A DNA stretch of 41,689 bases from Syntrophaceae bacterium (GCA_003141195.1 PLLC01000061.1:22578-64266); one strand, 5' to 3'. Numbered from the stretch's first letter, positions 8,414 through 18,875 are shown. Numbers and translations are program-made. The notes: generated by a model from the sequence alone, not told the origin.

Positions 8414-11400
8414 CTACCTTAAGAAAAACCTGATCCTCTTTTTGCCGCCGGTCTCCTGCCTGGCCTTAGCGAATGCTGCCTTGATGCGCTCTCGAACGGC
8501 TTCGAGGAAGGTGTCCACATCCTGTTCCTCGATGGCCGGTGCGTCTCCGATGATCTCCCGGACGGTGACGTCCCGCAGTTCAAGGTTGGCGTCGTACAGC
8601 AGCTTCTTGATCCGTTCGATCACCTCGGGTACGAGCACGTCGGGCAGGCGTTCCACCTGCGACGCGAGAATCACATCTAACAGCGTTCGCGCATCGTTGT
8701 CGCCGCTTTGTTCCAGAACCTTGCGCACAACGCCCTGGGCAACGCGGTCGCTGAGATCGGATACGGCCTTCTCAGCGCGCTTGACGAAGACATGAACCTC
8801 TTGTTCGGGCACATGGCCCTTGCCGGCGAACCGGCAAAGCGGGCAGACGGGATTCTGGTCAACCTTGGCGTAATCCTTGTCGGGACATACGGATAGACGG
8901 TCGAGCATGGCGTGGTACTCCAACCGCAGCGCGCCTTCGACGGTGGCGCCAAGCTCCAACTGGTTCAGCCGCTCGACGGCCAGCACTTTGCGTTCATGGG
9001 TCTGGAAGTTCGCGCGAAGGTCGGAAATCTGCTCATGATGCGCCCGATGAGTTTTGTGGTAGGCCTGCTGATAGCGATCCGCAAAGTCGTGGAACTGTTC
9101 AATAAGCGCGAGGATCTTCTGGGGGTTCTGGATCAAGCCGTCGAATGTGAGCTGACCGGAGAGGGTCATTTGGCGAACCGCAAGGTCGTTGTCCTCAAGA
9201 TCGGCCGCACCCTGCAGGTACGCCTTGATATGCTGAAGCTGCGACAGCTCCTCACACGCTTTGATCAGGTTACCGAACCGGCTGAATGCTTCCTTGAACG
9301 CCTCCGGCGAGGAGTAGGATTCCCGGACGGTGGCCCCAAACTCATTGAAGTCGTTGGCGGCGGCCACGAAATCCAGGCGCTGAAGCAGTTCCAGCATTTC
9401 GCTTGTGACTTTACCGCTCAGCAGTTGCGCAAGGGTCGGCAATGCGTTTCGGGTCTCGGCGATACGCTCGGCCAAAGTTTTCAGCAAACGAGCGAGTTCC
9501 TCGTTCCGGGCGTCTTCCTCCTCGGGCAATGCCACCGGTTTCAGCGTCTCGTTCAGAACGCGGGCGTAGGGAAGAATGTCGTTCCAGCCCTTTTGGGAGG
9601 ACTTCACGAGGCGCGCCCCGAGCAGGGCCTTATCCAGCTTGGCGTTCCAGTCCATCAGACCGAGAACCCGGCTTTTGAGGCGGTCGCCGCTTAAAGCCTT
9701 GCCGTTGTTGAGCATCAGCCCGTGATTCGGTTTGATGGATAGTTCGCAGCCTCCCATCTTCACCATGCCGAAGAGGTAGAGCATGACCATCTGGTCGGTG
9801 AGGGCGTGCGGTGCGCGACAAAACGTGGTCTTGACGTCGGCAACTGGAACATCGGGCTCGGGTCCGACGTACTCCCTGATCCGAGCGATCGCCAGACACT
9901 CCTCGGCCTTGAACTCGCCGGGATGGGATTTGGAGACGAGGCCGAGGCCGGCCGCAAAGTTCGTGACCGCGTCCTTCTCGGCGTTGGCCGGGTCCTTGTG
10001 AAACAGACCGGCGAAAACCTTGCGGGCATCATTGTCCGTGAAGACTTTTTTGAGGTGCTTGGGGGCAAACAGCGGGTTGTCATAGGCCTTCTCAAGCAGG
10101 CGGGCGCCGAGAGCATCTTCCCGGTCTTTGAGGTTGCCGAAAACCTCGATGGCCGGAATCCCGTAGCCTTTCTGAGAGAGAACCTTGCCCCGTCTGAACT
10201 CGTCCAACTGACATTTCAGGATCGCTTTGACAGCCTCCTTGCGGCGGCTTTCGGCGTAATCGCGAAGTCCGGCTTGGTTGGGGGCGGTGAAATTCCGCTT
10301 CATCTGCTCCGCGGCCAGGATGTCGGCCAGGCCCTCGCGGGTTTCGTCGCTCAAGGGAGCCGGACGGCAGACGGCAATCCGCGCGTCCTTCAACTGGCTT
10401 CCGATTTGTTCATCGGAGACTTCGGGCGCATGGATCAGATAGACCAGCCGGAAATGCTGATCGGGATTCTCAATCTCCTTGCCGAATTCCTCTCGCCAGC
10501 GGTCCGACACGGCAATTTCACCGCCGTACTGGACCTTGTGAACCCGGGACGTGGATGACGCGACGCGGTGGGGCAATGCGTAGAGGGGCGGCGCGTTATC
10601 CTGTCGTTGTTTGGCGGTGCGATGATCGGGCGGCTGAAAATCGGACAGCAGACCGCCGTCCATGTGCAGGACCATCTGGGCTTCCTGGGTCATGTCGGGC
10701 AACTGCCAAAACAGGCTCTCCAGCCATTTGTCGTTCTGGGCCTTGGCGTCTTCCTTGGCCTTCTTCTTGAGCGGGCCGAAGTATTTGACGGGGTTGGCCT
10801 GCGCCGCGGAAAGCTCGTAGGAGAAGATCGACACCGTCTTGCCTTCGCGGGACTTTTTCTCCTCCCGCACGGGGAAGCCATTCTGGATCATCTTTTCAAA
10901 AAGATATTCGGTCTGGGCTTTTGCCCCAACGGCGTCATCGGCCAGCCAGGCCGCCTCCGCAACCTCTCGCGACGTCAGACCATCCCTCAGGTTGTCAGGC
11001 AGGCTGACGGCCCAGAGAAACAGGGTCTGCAAGAGGCGCCGGGCCTGGCCCCGCTCTTCCGGCGAGACATCGAGCGTGGGGAGCAGTTCGAATGTGTCGT
11101 GCAGGTTCTGGAAGACGTCTTTGTATCCTTCGGAGCGGGGCATCTTTTGCAGTTCATCAGTATTGAAGAGATCGGGAATCGCCACCAGACGGGCGCCGTT
11201 CTGGAATGCAGGTTCCGAGAGCACCTGCCAGCCCATGCGAATGGCGGAACGGGCGGTGGGTAGATTGTGTTTTTCGGCATTCTGCGTGATGCGCCGCATG
11301 ACCTCGAAGCAGCGGGGTTGGAACGGAAATGTTGCCTTGAAATCCGATTGGGAGATATTGGCCTGTCTGATGAAATAGTACACTTTGCGGCAGTGGTTGT

Positions 11401-12430
11401 AATAGTCCTTGATCCCGACATCGGCGCCCGGCATGAGATCGCGACAACGGAACGCGACGATTTCACCAAAGTCGCTCTTGTTCTTGTCGGCGAGCAGGTA
11501 CAGGGGGATGAATCGGTCGCCTTCCCCACCGCCGGACAGTTTCTGCGGCATGTCGCCCTGACTGGCGATTACGGTCAGGATATTGTGGTGGTTCGTCGGC
11601 AGGACATAGGCGAGGGTTTCGAGCACCTCCTCGTCCTCCGCGTAGGCGGCAGTACCCGGCACGTGGCGGTCCTGCCAAGATCGGAACTCGTCCACGACAA
11701 ACAGCAGGCCGTCGTACTCGCCGAGTTTCGTGATCTGCTCATAGATCCAAGCAAACCGTTCCTTGAACTTGCCTTTGAGTTTGCCTTGCGGAAGGCCCGA
11801 GCGAACGAGTTCGCGCCCGAACGCCTTGACCCCATTGGCCTTGCGATACTCCTCCGGCGACGCCTTGTGCTCCTTCTCGAAGAAGGACCGGGCGCCGGCC
11901 TTCTCCCAATCGGTGGACTCGGTGCGGTACCAATGGTCGGCGAGCTCTTCCGATGTGATCGGAATCTTTTCATCCAGGTCGGGCCGGATCGTCCGGAGGC
12001 TTTCCCGAATCTGTTCTTCGAAAATCCGCATGAGGCTGTCTGCGCCATCGGTCGCACCCATACCGCGGAGAGAAAACGCCACGGGGAACATTCGAACTTT
12101 GGAGAGCGGATGGGCATAGGTCTTTCGGAGATCGTCGTCCCGAACGGCGTTCCAGATCGCTTCATCACGCCAAATGAGCAGGTTGACCAGTGTGCCCAGA
12201 AAATGGGTTTTCCCGGCGCCGTACTCCGCCTGAACCCAGAAACCCTGCCCCCTGCGATGGACGGCGCATTCGAAGACCATTTGGAAATGAGCCCGCAAGG
12301 AGGGCGTGAACAGATACTCCTGAACCGTTCGCGCGGCGTTCGCATCTAAGATGATCTTGGAGAGGAGGGGCGTTGTCTCCGGCGGCTCCGGTTTTACGCA
12401 AATGATCTCTTTAAGACGCTGCAATTTCAT
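8414..12430 (-). CDS. BrxC/PglY-like (DUF6079-type) large P-loop ATPase
   Basis: Walker A AEYGAGKTHFLG, Walker B GLLFVVDEF, 1338 aa, CPLC Zn-binding-like motif near C-terminus, position in BREX-like operon. Confidence 0.75.
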   Translation of the reverse strand: MKLQRLKEIICVKPEPPETTPLLSKIILDANAARTVQEYLFTPSLRAHFQMVFECAVHRRGQGFWVQAEYGAGKTHFLGTLVNLLIWRDEAIWNAVRDDDLRKTYAHPLSKVRMFPVAFSLRGMGATDGADSLMRIFEEQIRESLRTIRPDLDEKIPITSEELADHWYRTESTDWEKAGARSFFEKEHKASPEEYRKANGVKAFGRELVRSGLPQGKLKGKFKERFAWIYEQITKLGEYDGLLFVVDEFRSWQDRHVPGTAAYAEDEEVLETLAYVLPTNHHNILTVIASQGDMPQKLSGGGEGDRFIPLYLLADKNKSDFGEIVAFRCRDLMPGADVGIKDYYNHCRKVYYFIRQANISQSDFKATFPFQPRCFEVMRRITQNAEKHNLPTARSAIRMGWQVLSEPAFQNGARLVAIPDLFNTDELQKMPRSEGYKDVFQNLHDTFELLPTLDVSPEERGQARRLLQTLFLWAVSLPDNLRDGLTSREVAEAAWLADDAVGAKAQTEYLFEKMIQNGFPVREEKKSREGKTVSIFSYELSAAQANPVKYFGPLKKKAKEDAKAQNDKWLESLFWQLPDMTQEAQMVLHMDGGLLSDFQPPDHRTAKQRQDNAPPLYALPHRVASSTSRVHKVQYGGEIAVSDRWREEFGKEIENPDQHFRLVYLIHAPEVSDEQIGSQLKDARIAVCRPAPLSDETREGLADILAAEQMKRNFTAPNQAGLRDYAESRRKEAVKAILKCQLDEFRRGKVLSQKGYGIPAIEVFGNLKDREDALGARLLEKAYDNPLFAPKHLKKVFTDNDARKVFAGLFHKDPANAEKDAVTNFAAGLGLVSKSHPGEFKAEECLAIARIREYVGPEPDVPVADVKTTFCRAPHALTDQMVMLYLFGMVKMGGCELSIKPNHGLMLNNGKALSGDRLKSRVLGLMDWNAKLDKALLGARLVKSSQKGWNDILPYARVLNETLKPVALPEEEDARNEELARLLKTLAERIAETRNALPTLAQLLSGKVTSEMLELLQRLDFVAAANDFNEFGATVRESYSSPEAFKEAFSRFGNLIKACEELSQLQHIKAYLQGAADLEDNDLAVRQMTLSGQLTFDGLIQNPQKILALIEQFHDFADRYQQAYHKTHRAHHEQISDLRANFQTHERKVLAVERLNQLELGATVEGALRLEYHAMLDRLSVCPDKDYAKVDQNPVCPLCRFAGKGHVPEQEVHVFVKRAEKAVSDLSDRVAQGVVRKVLEQSGDNDARTLLDVILASQVERLPDVLVPEVIERIKKLLYDANLELRDVTVREIIGDAPAIEEQDVDTFLEAVRERIKAAFAKARQETGGKKRIRFFLR

Positions 12431-12433
12431 GAA

Positions 12434-12904
12434 TCACCCCTTGTCTGTGATGACGCGGCTGCACATTCCAATTCCCGTGAAGTAGTCATACAACCGGTCA
12501 TCGTCAAAGACGACCGCCGATGGCCAGGTCATCTTCTCGGCGGCTCGCGAAAGTGTGATAATGACCATTCCGAAGTCGCAGCAGAACCAATCGTAGAAGC
12601 TCTTCAGGCCAAGATTATAGCGCGCCAACAGCCCGCCGGAGCGAATGACCAGAACGATTTTCGAGCGGGCAGTAGGTTGAAGTCCCTGCAGATGCTGACG
12701 CAAGGAGGTTGTCAGGCGGGCGCGGGCATCTTCGTCATTCGCCGGCAAGTTGTCCGGCTCGAAGAGATCCAGGATGTCCAGTTCTTGGGTGTTGCACAGT
12801 CTAAACGCATCCTTCAGGGCGGCATCGGAACCGAGCCAGAGGACCACATCCTTGTCCCATGTCTTCTGCCGGAGCAGGGTTTTCAGTCCCATAACGCCGT
12901 TCAT
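12434..12904 (-). CDS. small conserved BREX-associated protein of unknown family (BrxB/BrxF position)
   Basis: 156-aa ORF, ATGA overlap with upstream gene and 3-bp gap to the ATPase gene; no Walker motif visible. Confidence 0.6.
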   Translation of the reverse strand: MNGVMGLKTLLRQKTWDKDVVLWLGSDAALKDAFRLCNTQELDILDLFEPDNLPANDEDARARLTTSLRQHLQGLQPTARSKIVLVIRSGGLLARYNLGLKSFYDWFCCDFGMVIITLSRAAEKMTWPSAVVFDDDRLYDYFTGIGMCSRVITDKG

Positions 12905-13785
12905 AGTCTGGCCCTCCGCGTGAACAGGTCCCGGAGAGAGAAGCAGGTTGTCACCTGTTCCAACTGATCCGCCACAACGTATTTGCCGAGGAGACGAGCG
13001 GCATCCGCTTCCCGCAGGATGGCCCTGACGGCCTGTTCGGACTTGAGGCCGAGGTGCTTCCAGAAAGGGTTGCTCAGGACAGAGGCAAGCTCGACCGTCC
13101 GAGGTCCGGTCGGGGAGAAGATCGAATGGAAAACAACCAGAAACGCCGTTTTGTCCAAGGTGATCCGGCCCAGCCGGTCGCCCTGAGACGAAGAACGGTC
13201 AAGGAAGCCAAGCTTGGCCAGATTCATCTTGAGCCGTTCGAGCGTTTTGGCGGGGGGCTGTTCGCCGAGCGCGTCACGCAAATAACGCTCGAAATAGGCC
13301 GCCGGGATCAGCATGCCTTCTTCCAGCGGGAAGAGACAGTTTTCGACGCACCTGCCGACCAGCGGTTCCGCGGTCAGATAGAGGTAACGGAGGATGTCGC
13401 GTTCAAGCTGCTCATCTTCGTAGGCCTGCCATACCTGGCGGGCCAGTCCGTCAATGCCATCCCCAAAGAACCAGAGCAGGATGGAGCGGGCATATCGTCG
13501 CCGCGTTTCGGCGCTGTTCTGACTCAACTCCTGCTGGAGCTTTTCCTGAAGTTGTTCGGTGCTGGCTGCACCCACGGCAAGCCTGACGGCAACCAATCCC
13601 TCCCGCAACAGGACATCCTGTATCGTCTTGCGTTCGCGGCGACTCCCAGTGGCCTTTGACCTGGGGGAAGGTTTCAAATCACTGCGGCCAGCCGAGCTGG
13701 ATTCATAGGACACCCCGTCCTCAAGGAGAACCATCTGCTTGTCATTCTTTTTTTGGCCACTCGTCATCAGATTCCCACGTTTCAC
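12901..13785 (-). CDS. BrxA-like (DUF1819-like?) protein, first gene of the BREX-like operon
   Basis: 294-aa helical protein with N..TRRRYARSILLWFF-type segment and winged-helix-like layout; position only suggests BrxA. Confidence 0.45.
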   Translation of the reverse strand: MKRGNLMTSGQKKNDKQMVLLEDGVSYESSSAGRSDLKPSPRSKATGSRRERKTIQDVLLREGLVAVRLAVGAASTEQLQEKLQQELSQNSAETRRRYARSILLWFFGDGIDGLARQVWQAYEDEQLERDILRYLYLTAEPLVGRCVENCLFPLEEGMLIPAAYFERYLRDALGEQPPAKTLERLKMNLAKLGFLDRSSSQGDRLGRITLDKTAFLVVFHSIFSPTGPRTVELASVLSNPFWKHLGLKSEQAVRAILREADAARLLGKYVVADQLEQVTTCFSLRDLFTRRARL

Positions 13786-13800
13786 ATTGTTTTAAAACCA

Positions 13801-14304
13801 TCACCCAAATGGCGTTTGTAAATAGCACTTCTTCAGCATGTTCTCAATAACAATCGGCTCATCGCTCATCGATCCGTAGGTGGTGAGCTCGGCCAGCACC
13901 TCCTCGGTATGCTGGTTCCAGCCGCAGATGATCAGATGATCCTTTACCTTGACTGTTTCCAAACCCCTGCCCTCCTTGATCTTTTTCTCCACGAAAATGG
14001 AAGCGATGGTGGCGGTGAACAGCGACATCATGCCGACGCCAAAGAACATCAGCACGAAACCGACGATCCTTCCGCCGATGGAAATGGGAAACCGATCCCC
14101 ATAGCCGACCGTGGCGACGGTCACCACCGCCCACCATAAACCGTCCCAGACGGAATGGATGTTGGAATCGTCCGCCTGCTGTTCGAAATAATGAACACTG
14201 ACGGAGCTGAGGAAGATGACGCTGAGCGTCATAACCGCAATCAGAACGGAGCGCTGCCTGACCAATCCTCCTAAATACTTGAGGTGCTTCATCAGCGGAG
14301 ACAT
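13801..14304 (-). pseudogene. truncated voltage-gated-type K+ channel (pore plus start of RCK/TrkA-N domain)
   Basis: Selectivity filter TVATVGYGDRFP, then VKDHLIICGWNQHTEEVLAEL (RCK start) that ends abruptly after about 30 residues. Confidence 0.75.
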
Positions 14305-14421
14305 AGGCGATGATCCCGTTTCACCGGCTCGAAGCCGCCGTTATCCACCCCGGACGGGCGCCTGCTCTCATTCCGAGGTGTTCCCGTCTATTCACTGCGA
14401 AGCGGATGCCTTCCAAAGAAA

Positions 14422-16461
14422 TCATCCGATCTTATCATAGGCAAAGAACTGCATTGTAAAGACGGCCCTCCCCTGCGTGGTGGAACGGAGATCCGTCGAA
14501 TAACCGAACATCGCCTTCAGGGGAACTTTCGCCCGGATCTCGCTAACCGCCCCCTTGGGGTCGATGGCCTGTATATCCCCCCGCCGGGCGTTGATGTCGC
14601 CGATCACCTCTCCCATGAATTCGCTGGGGGTGATGATATCCACCAGCATGATCGGATCCAGGAGTATGGGATCGGCCTTCAGGCAACCCTCCCGAAAGGC
14701 CGAGGAGGCCGCGATCTTGCAGCCGAGCGGCGTCGTCTCGCCCTCCTTCAGGATCCCCCCGCGGATGGCGATCCGGATGTCGATCACCGGATACCCAGTT
14801 AGAACGCCGCTCAGCACCCCCTCGCGGATGCCGTCTTCCATCGCGATCCATAACTCCTCGGGAATGGCGGCCTCGTCTTCGATCCGGCGGACGATCTCGA
14901 TCCCGCTGCCCCGTTCCTTCGGCTCCAGGATGAGCTTCACATGACCGAAATGCTTTTTCTCTCCCAGTTCCCTTTCGAAAAGCCCCTCGCATTCGACGCG
15001 CTTCTGGATCGTTTCCCGATGGACGACCCGCGGTTTGCCCACGTTGACGCGGGCGTTGAACTCCCGCAGCAGTCGATCGGTGATGATCTCGAGGTGAAGC
15101 TCCCCCATCCCGGAGAGGACCGTCTGGGCCGTCTCGTCCTCATACTTGACCCGGAGGGTCGGGTCCTCCTCCATGAGTTTGTTCAGGGCGACGGCGAGCT
15201 TCTCCTGATCGGCGGGCGTCTTGGCCTCGATCGCCAAGCTGATGACCGGCTCATAAAAATCGATCGGTTCGAGGAGGATGGGGTGCGCCTCATCGCAGAC
15301 AGTATCGCCCGTCGTGATCTCCTTGAGTCCCATGACGGCGATGATGTCGCCGGCGCCCGCCTGTTCCACCCGTTCCCGTTTGTTTGCATGCATTTTCAGG
15401 AGGCGGGCGATCTTCTCCTTCTTCCCCCGGCTCGCGTTGTAGAGCTCATCCCCCGCATGGAGGCGCCCCGAATAGATCCGGAGATAAGTTAGTTTCCTCC
15501 CCTCATCCTGCATGATCTTGAAGGCCAAGGCCGCCAGAGGCTCTTTGTCGCTGCTCGCCCGGACCTCCTCCTGCTTCGTCAGGGGATTCAAACCCTTGAC
15601 GGGGGGGATGTCTTCCGGCGAGGGCAGATAGTGAACCACCGCATCCAGGAGCGGCTGCACCCCTTTGTTTCGGAGGGCCGAACCACACAGGACGGGTACG
15701 ATCTGAAGAGAGGTCGTCGCCTTCCGGATCGCCTCGATGATCTCCGCCTCGGGAATCTCCATCCCCTCGAGATATTTCTCCGCGATCCCGTCGTCCACGT
15801 CGGCAAGCAGGGCGATCATCCGGTCACGATGTTCCATCGCCTGCTTCCGGATCTCATCGGGAATATCCGCATATCTGTAGGACACTCCCTTGGTCGCGTC
15901 GTCCCAGGTGATGACCTGCTGCCGGATGAGGTCCACGACCCCCCGGAAGGCTTCCTCCTCCCCGAAGGGGATCTGGATCGGCAAAGGCAGGGAGTTGAAG
16001 CGCTCCTTCATCTGCCGGATCGTCCTGGCATAGTCCGCCCCGACCCTGTCCATCTTGTTGATGAACGCCACCTTGGGAACACCGTACTTGTCGGCCTGGC
16101 GCCAGACGGTCTCCGACTGGGGCTCCACCCCGCCTACGGCGCAGAAGACGACAACGGCCCCGTCGAGGACCCGGAGGCTTCGCTCGACCTCAATGGTGAA
16201 ATCGACATGCCCCGGCGTATCGATGATGTGGATCTCGTGGTTTTCCCAACTGCAAGTGGTCACCGCCGAGGTGATGGTGATCCCCCTCTCCTGCTCCTGC
16301 GGCATCCAGTCCATCACGGCCTCGCCGTCGTGGACCTCGCCCATCTTGTAGGATTTCCCCGTATAGAAGAGAATCCGCTCCGTCACCGTCGTCTTGCCGG
16401 CATCGATGTGGGCGGCGATTCCGATGTTCCTCGTGCGTGAGAGTCTGGATTTGGATGCCAT
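14422..16461 (-). CDS. fusA: translation elongation factor G (stand-alone paralogue)
   Basis: GTPase motifs [19 protein letters not shown]; full EF-G domain layout, 679 aa. Confidence 0.95.
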   Translation of the reverse strand: MASKSRLSRTRNIGIAAHIDAGKTTVTERILFYTGKSYKMGEVHDGEAVMDWMPQEQERGITITSAVTTCSWENHEIHIIDTPGHVDFTIEVERSLRVLDGAVVVFCAVGGVEPQSETVWRQADKYGVPKVAFINKMDRVGADYARTIRQMKERFNSLPLPIQIPFGEEEAFRGVVDLIRQQVITWDDATKGVSYRYADIPDEIRKQAMEHRDRMIALLADVDDGIAEKYLEGMEIPEAEIIEAIRKATTSLQIVPVLCGSALRNKGVQPLLDAVVHYLPSPEDIPPVKGLNPLTKQEEVRASSDKEPLAALAFKIMQDEGRKLTYLRIYSGRLHAGDELYNASRGKKEKIARLLKMHANKRERVEQAGAGDIIAVMGLKEITTGDTVCDEAHPILLEPIDFYEPVISLAIEAKTPADQEKLAVALNKLMEEDPTLRVKYEDETAQTVLSGMGELHLEIITDRLLREFNARVNVGKPRVVHRETIQKRVECEGLFERELGEKKHFGHVKLILEPKERGSGIEIVRRIEDEAAIPEELWIAMEDGIREGVLSGVLTGYPVIDIRIAIRGGILKEGETTPLGCKIAASSAFREGCLKADPILLDPIMLVDIITPSEFMGEVIGDINARRGDIQAIDPKGAVSEIRAKVPLKAMFGYSTDLRSTTQGRAVFTMQFFAYDKIG

Positions 16462-16488
16462 GGAGATTTACCACGGGACAAAAGCCCG

Positions 16489-17118
16489 CTATCCCTCTTT
16501 CGGCGGCGGCGCCGGCGCGATCAATTCCCGGTTCATCATAAAGGGATTGCGGAGACCGATATGTCCCTTAAGCGACTCCCTTTCCTTTCCGTCGATCAGG
16601 ATTCTGATCCTTTTAATCGCCGGCAGGTTGGTGGTCAGCGTATTGGTCAATGAATAGACGGTGGCCATTTCCGCGGCGCTTCCCCCGGGATGATTCGTCA
16701 CGAGACTCTCCCTGAAATTGACGGAGAGGATATCCTCCCCTTCCCTTTTGACGCCCTGGAGTTCCGCCTTCTCGGGAAAGGTATTGACCAGCCCCGTCTT
16801 CGAGCCGGCGATGAGGGCCTGGATCATCTCCCTCGCCTGCGCCTCCGGTTCCTTTTCCTTGGGGATGAACCGCTTTTCCGGAACGAGAAAGCGTTCGTTG
16901 GGGTCGGAAAAAAAGAGGGTAACCTCCTGCTTATCCCTCTTTTTCGCTGCGGTGTATTTTCCGGCAGTAGGCAGGATATAATCGAAGATCGTGATGAAGA
17001 AGATCGCCAGAAAGACCACGGACACCACGACGATCACGGAAAGGAGTAAAATCCTCCGGCTCTTCTTCGTTTTCTTGTGTTTGACCTCATCGGTCCGCCT
17101 TTGCTTCTTTGTGGCCAT
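16489..17118 (-). CDS. GerMN-domain membrane-anchored protein
   Basis: N-terminal TM helix, then EVTLFFSDPNERFLVPEKR...INTLTTNLPAIKRIRILIDGKE-type GerMN pattern. Confidence 0.75.
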   Translation of the reverse strand: MATKKQRRTDEVKHKKTKKSRRILLLSVIVVVSVVFLAIFFITIFDYILPTAGKYTAAKKRDKQEVTLFFSDPNERFLVPEKRFIPKEKEPEAQAREMIQALIAGSKTGLVNTFPEKAELQGVKREGEDILSVNFRESLVTNHPGGSAAEMATVYSLTNTLTTNLPAIKRIRILIDGKERESLKGHIGLRNPFMMNRELIAPAPPPKEG

Positions 17119-17240
17119 ACGATCCTTCGCCCTTCCCGCTTGCTTGGTTGCGGCAACTTAGGGTATTTTCACGGCAGTGTCAAGAAGAGAACAAAACCGC
17201 GGGCAGAACCGGACAAGACGAAAAACCGGTTTGCTCCCTC

Positions 17241-18008
17241 TTACGGGATCGGGTTTTTGAGAGATTCTTTCGCCTTCCGTCCGAATTCCGACTCCGGCGC
17301 CAATCGGATGGCGCTCTGAAACGCCGCGGCGGCATCCGACTGTCTGTTCAGCTTTTGATAACACACCCCGAGCCAGTAGTGGGATTCGGCAAGCGACGGG
17401 GCCAAGGTCAGTGATTTTTGAAAATGCCGGAGGGCCTCTTCGGTGTCCACTTTCGCGAGCCAGCACATCCCGATATTCTTTTCGATCCACGTCATCAGGA
17501 TGTTGTCGGGGTCCTTCTCCGCTGCATCCCGGTAATACTTCATCGCAAGGTCGTATTCCCGCTTTTCATAATAGGCCCGTCCCAGGTTGTAGAGAGAGAC
17601 CGAGGGGGTATCGTAGAGGATGTTGGCGAGCGCCCGGTTGAAAGAGGCGATGGCGTCGTCCCAGCGCCCCTTTTCCAGATAGATCGCTCCCAGATAATTG
17701 TGAACCTCGGAGTCATCCGGCTTGAGGACAAGCGCCCGTTGGAACTCCACGATCGCCATATCGGACAGCCCCTTGCCGTGGTAGGAGATGCCGAGCAGGT
17801 AGTGGATCTTGGGGTCGTCCGGTGTCAGTTTTTCCGCCGCCAGGAATTCCTTCAAAGCCAAGGTGTACTGAACCGAGCCAAGGTATGCGGTGCCGACCTG
17901 GGTATGGTTGCCGGCCTGTTCCTGAAGCCGGGCCGTATTGGCGCACGCCGCGAGGCAGAGTAACAGCGCAGGCAACACCCGGAGTCTCTCCAGCCCGATG
18001 CTATTCAT
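17241..18008 (-). CDS. TPR-repeat lipoprotein
   Basis: Lipobox LLLCLAAC and successive TPR motifs (YLGAIYLEKGRWDDAIASFNRAL etc.); start moved to MNSIGLERL. Confidence 0.85.
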   Translation of the reverse strand: MNSIGLERLRVLPALLLCLAACANTARLQEQAGNHTQVGTAYLGSVQYTLALKEFLAAEKLTPDDPKIHYLLGISYHGKGLSDMAIVEFQRALVLKPDDSEVHNYLGAIYLEKGRWDDAIASFNRALANILYDTPSVSLYNLGRAYYEKREYDLAMKYYRDAAEKDPDNILMTWIEKNIGMCWLAKVDTEEALRHFQKSLTLAPSLAESHYWLGVCYQKLNRQSDAAAAFQSAIRLAPESEFGRKAKESLKNPIP

Positions 18009-18606
18009 TTTGCTCCGACGACGAACCATGATTGCCATTGACCCACCAGTCGCTCTTGTCCTTGAACCACCAGTTGGAGGAATCCGTAGCGAGGATGTCC
18101 GCGGCCAGGCTGCGGGCGTTTTCCGTCGCGAGACGCAGGACGGCGAAACGGATCCAGTCCCGACTGTATTTGTTTCCCAGATCGCCGCACTCCTTCAACT
18201 GGAGGATCAGCGAAAGCTGATCGGCATCCCGCGCCAGCAGGGATTCCTTTGTCTCTTTTCCGTTGAACTCGTCGAGGGCCTCCTCGATCTCCCCGCCGAA
18301 AAAAAGCGGCTCGGCCAGCTCCCGGATCGCCTTCTTCTCGTCCACCGCCACATACTTTTTGTTCACGTAATTCATGTCTCCCGTCCGGGCCTCGGGCAGA
18401 TCATGCATTAGACAGAGCCGGAGGACCTTCAGCTCGTCCGCCTCCGAATCCATCTTGCACAGAACGTAACCTATGTAAAGCGTTCTCAGGACGTGTTCGG
18501 CAACCGATTCGCACCCGGATCCGAGAAATTGAAAACCGCTCCGGGGAGTCTTTTTTAGCATCCCGACTTCGAAAAGAAAATCCGCTATTTCTCTCATCTT
18601 TTTCAA
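18001..18606 (-). CDS. HD-domain phosphohydrolase (YfbR/HDDC2-like)
   Basis: SVAEHVLR...LCLMHDLPEARTGDMNYV HD motif. Confidence 0.85.
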   Translation of the reverse strand: MKKMREIADFLFEVGMLKKTPRSGFQFLGSGCESVAEHVLRTLYIGYVLCKMDSEADELKVLRLCLMHDLPEARTGDMNYVNKKYVAVDEKKAIRELAEPLFFGGEIEEALDEFNGKETKESLLARDADQLSLILQLKECGDLGNKYSRDWIRFAVLRLATENARSLAADILATDSSNWWFKDKSDWWVNGNHGSSSEQNE

Positions 18607-18653
18607 TCACCCGTTATCCGTTACCCATTATCCATTAAGGCGCCTTACGTTGC

Positions 18654-18875
18654 TTATGGTTCCCTTTTCAGGGTCCGGATCCGGTTCGCCATCATCTCGG
18701 AGATTTTTCGGACCTGAATCTGAAGGGCGGCAATTCCCTCCGGTTTCAACACCGCCACCCGGTCCACCTGTTCCTTCCAGTATTCGAGGAGACTGATCTC
18801 GTTTTCCCTCACCTTGCGGTCGAACCGCGTCTGGATCTCCTTGAGAAAAGCCGCCTGCTGTTCTCTCTCCGCCAT
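18654..18875 (-). CDS. conserved hypothetical small protein
   Basis: MAEREQQAAF start preceded by AAAGGGGGG SD-like sequence. Confidence 0.6.
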   Translation of the reverse strand: MAEREQQAAFLKEIQTRFDRKVRENEISLLEYWKEQVDRVAVLKPEGIAALQIQVRKISEMMANRIRTLKREP

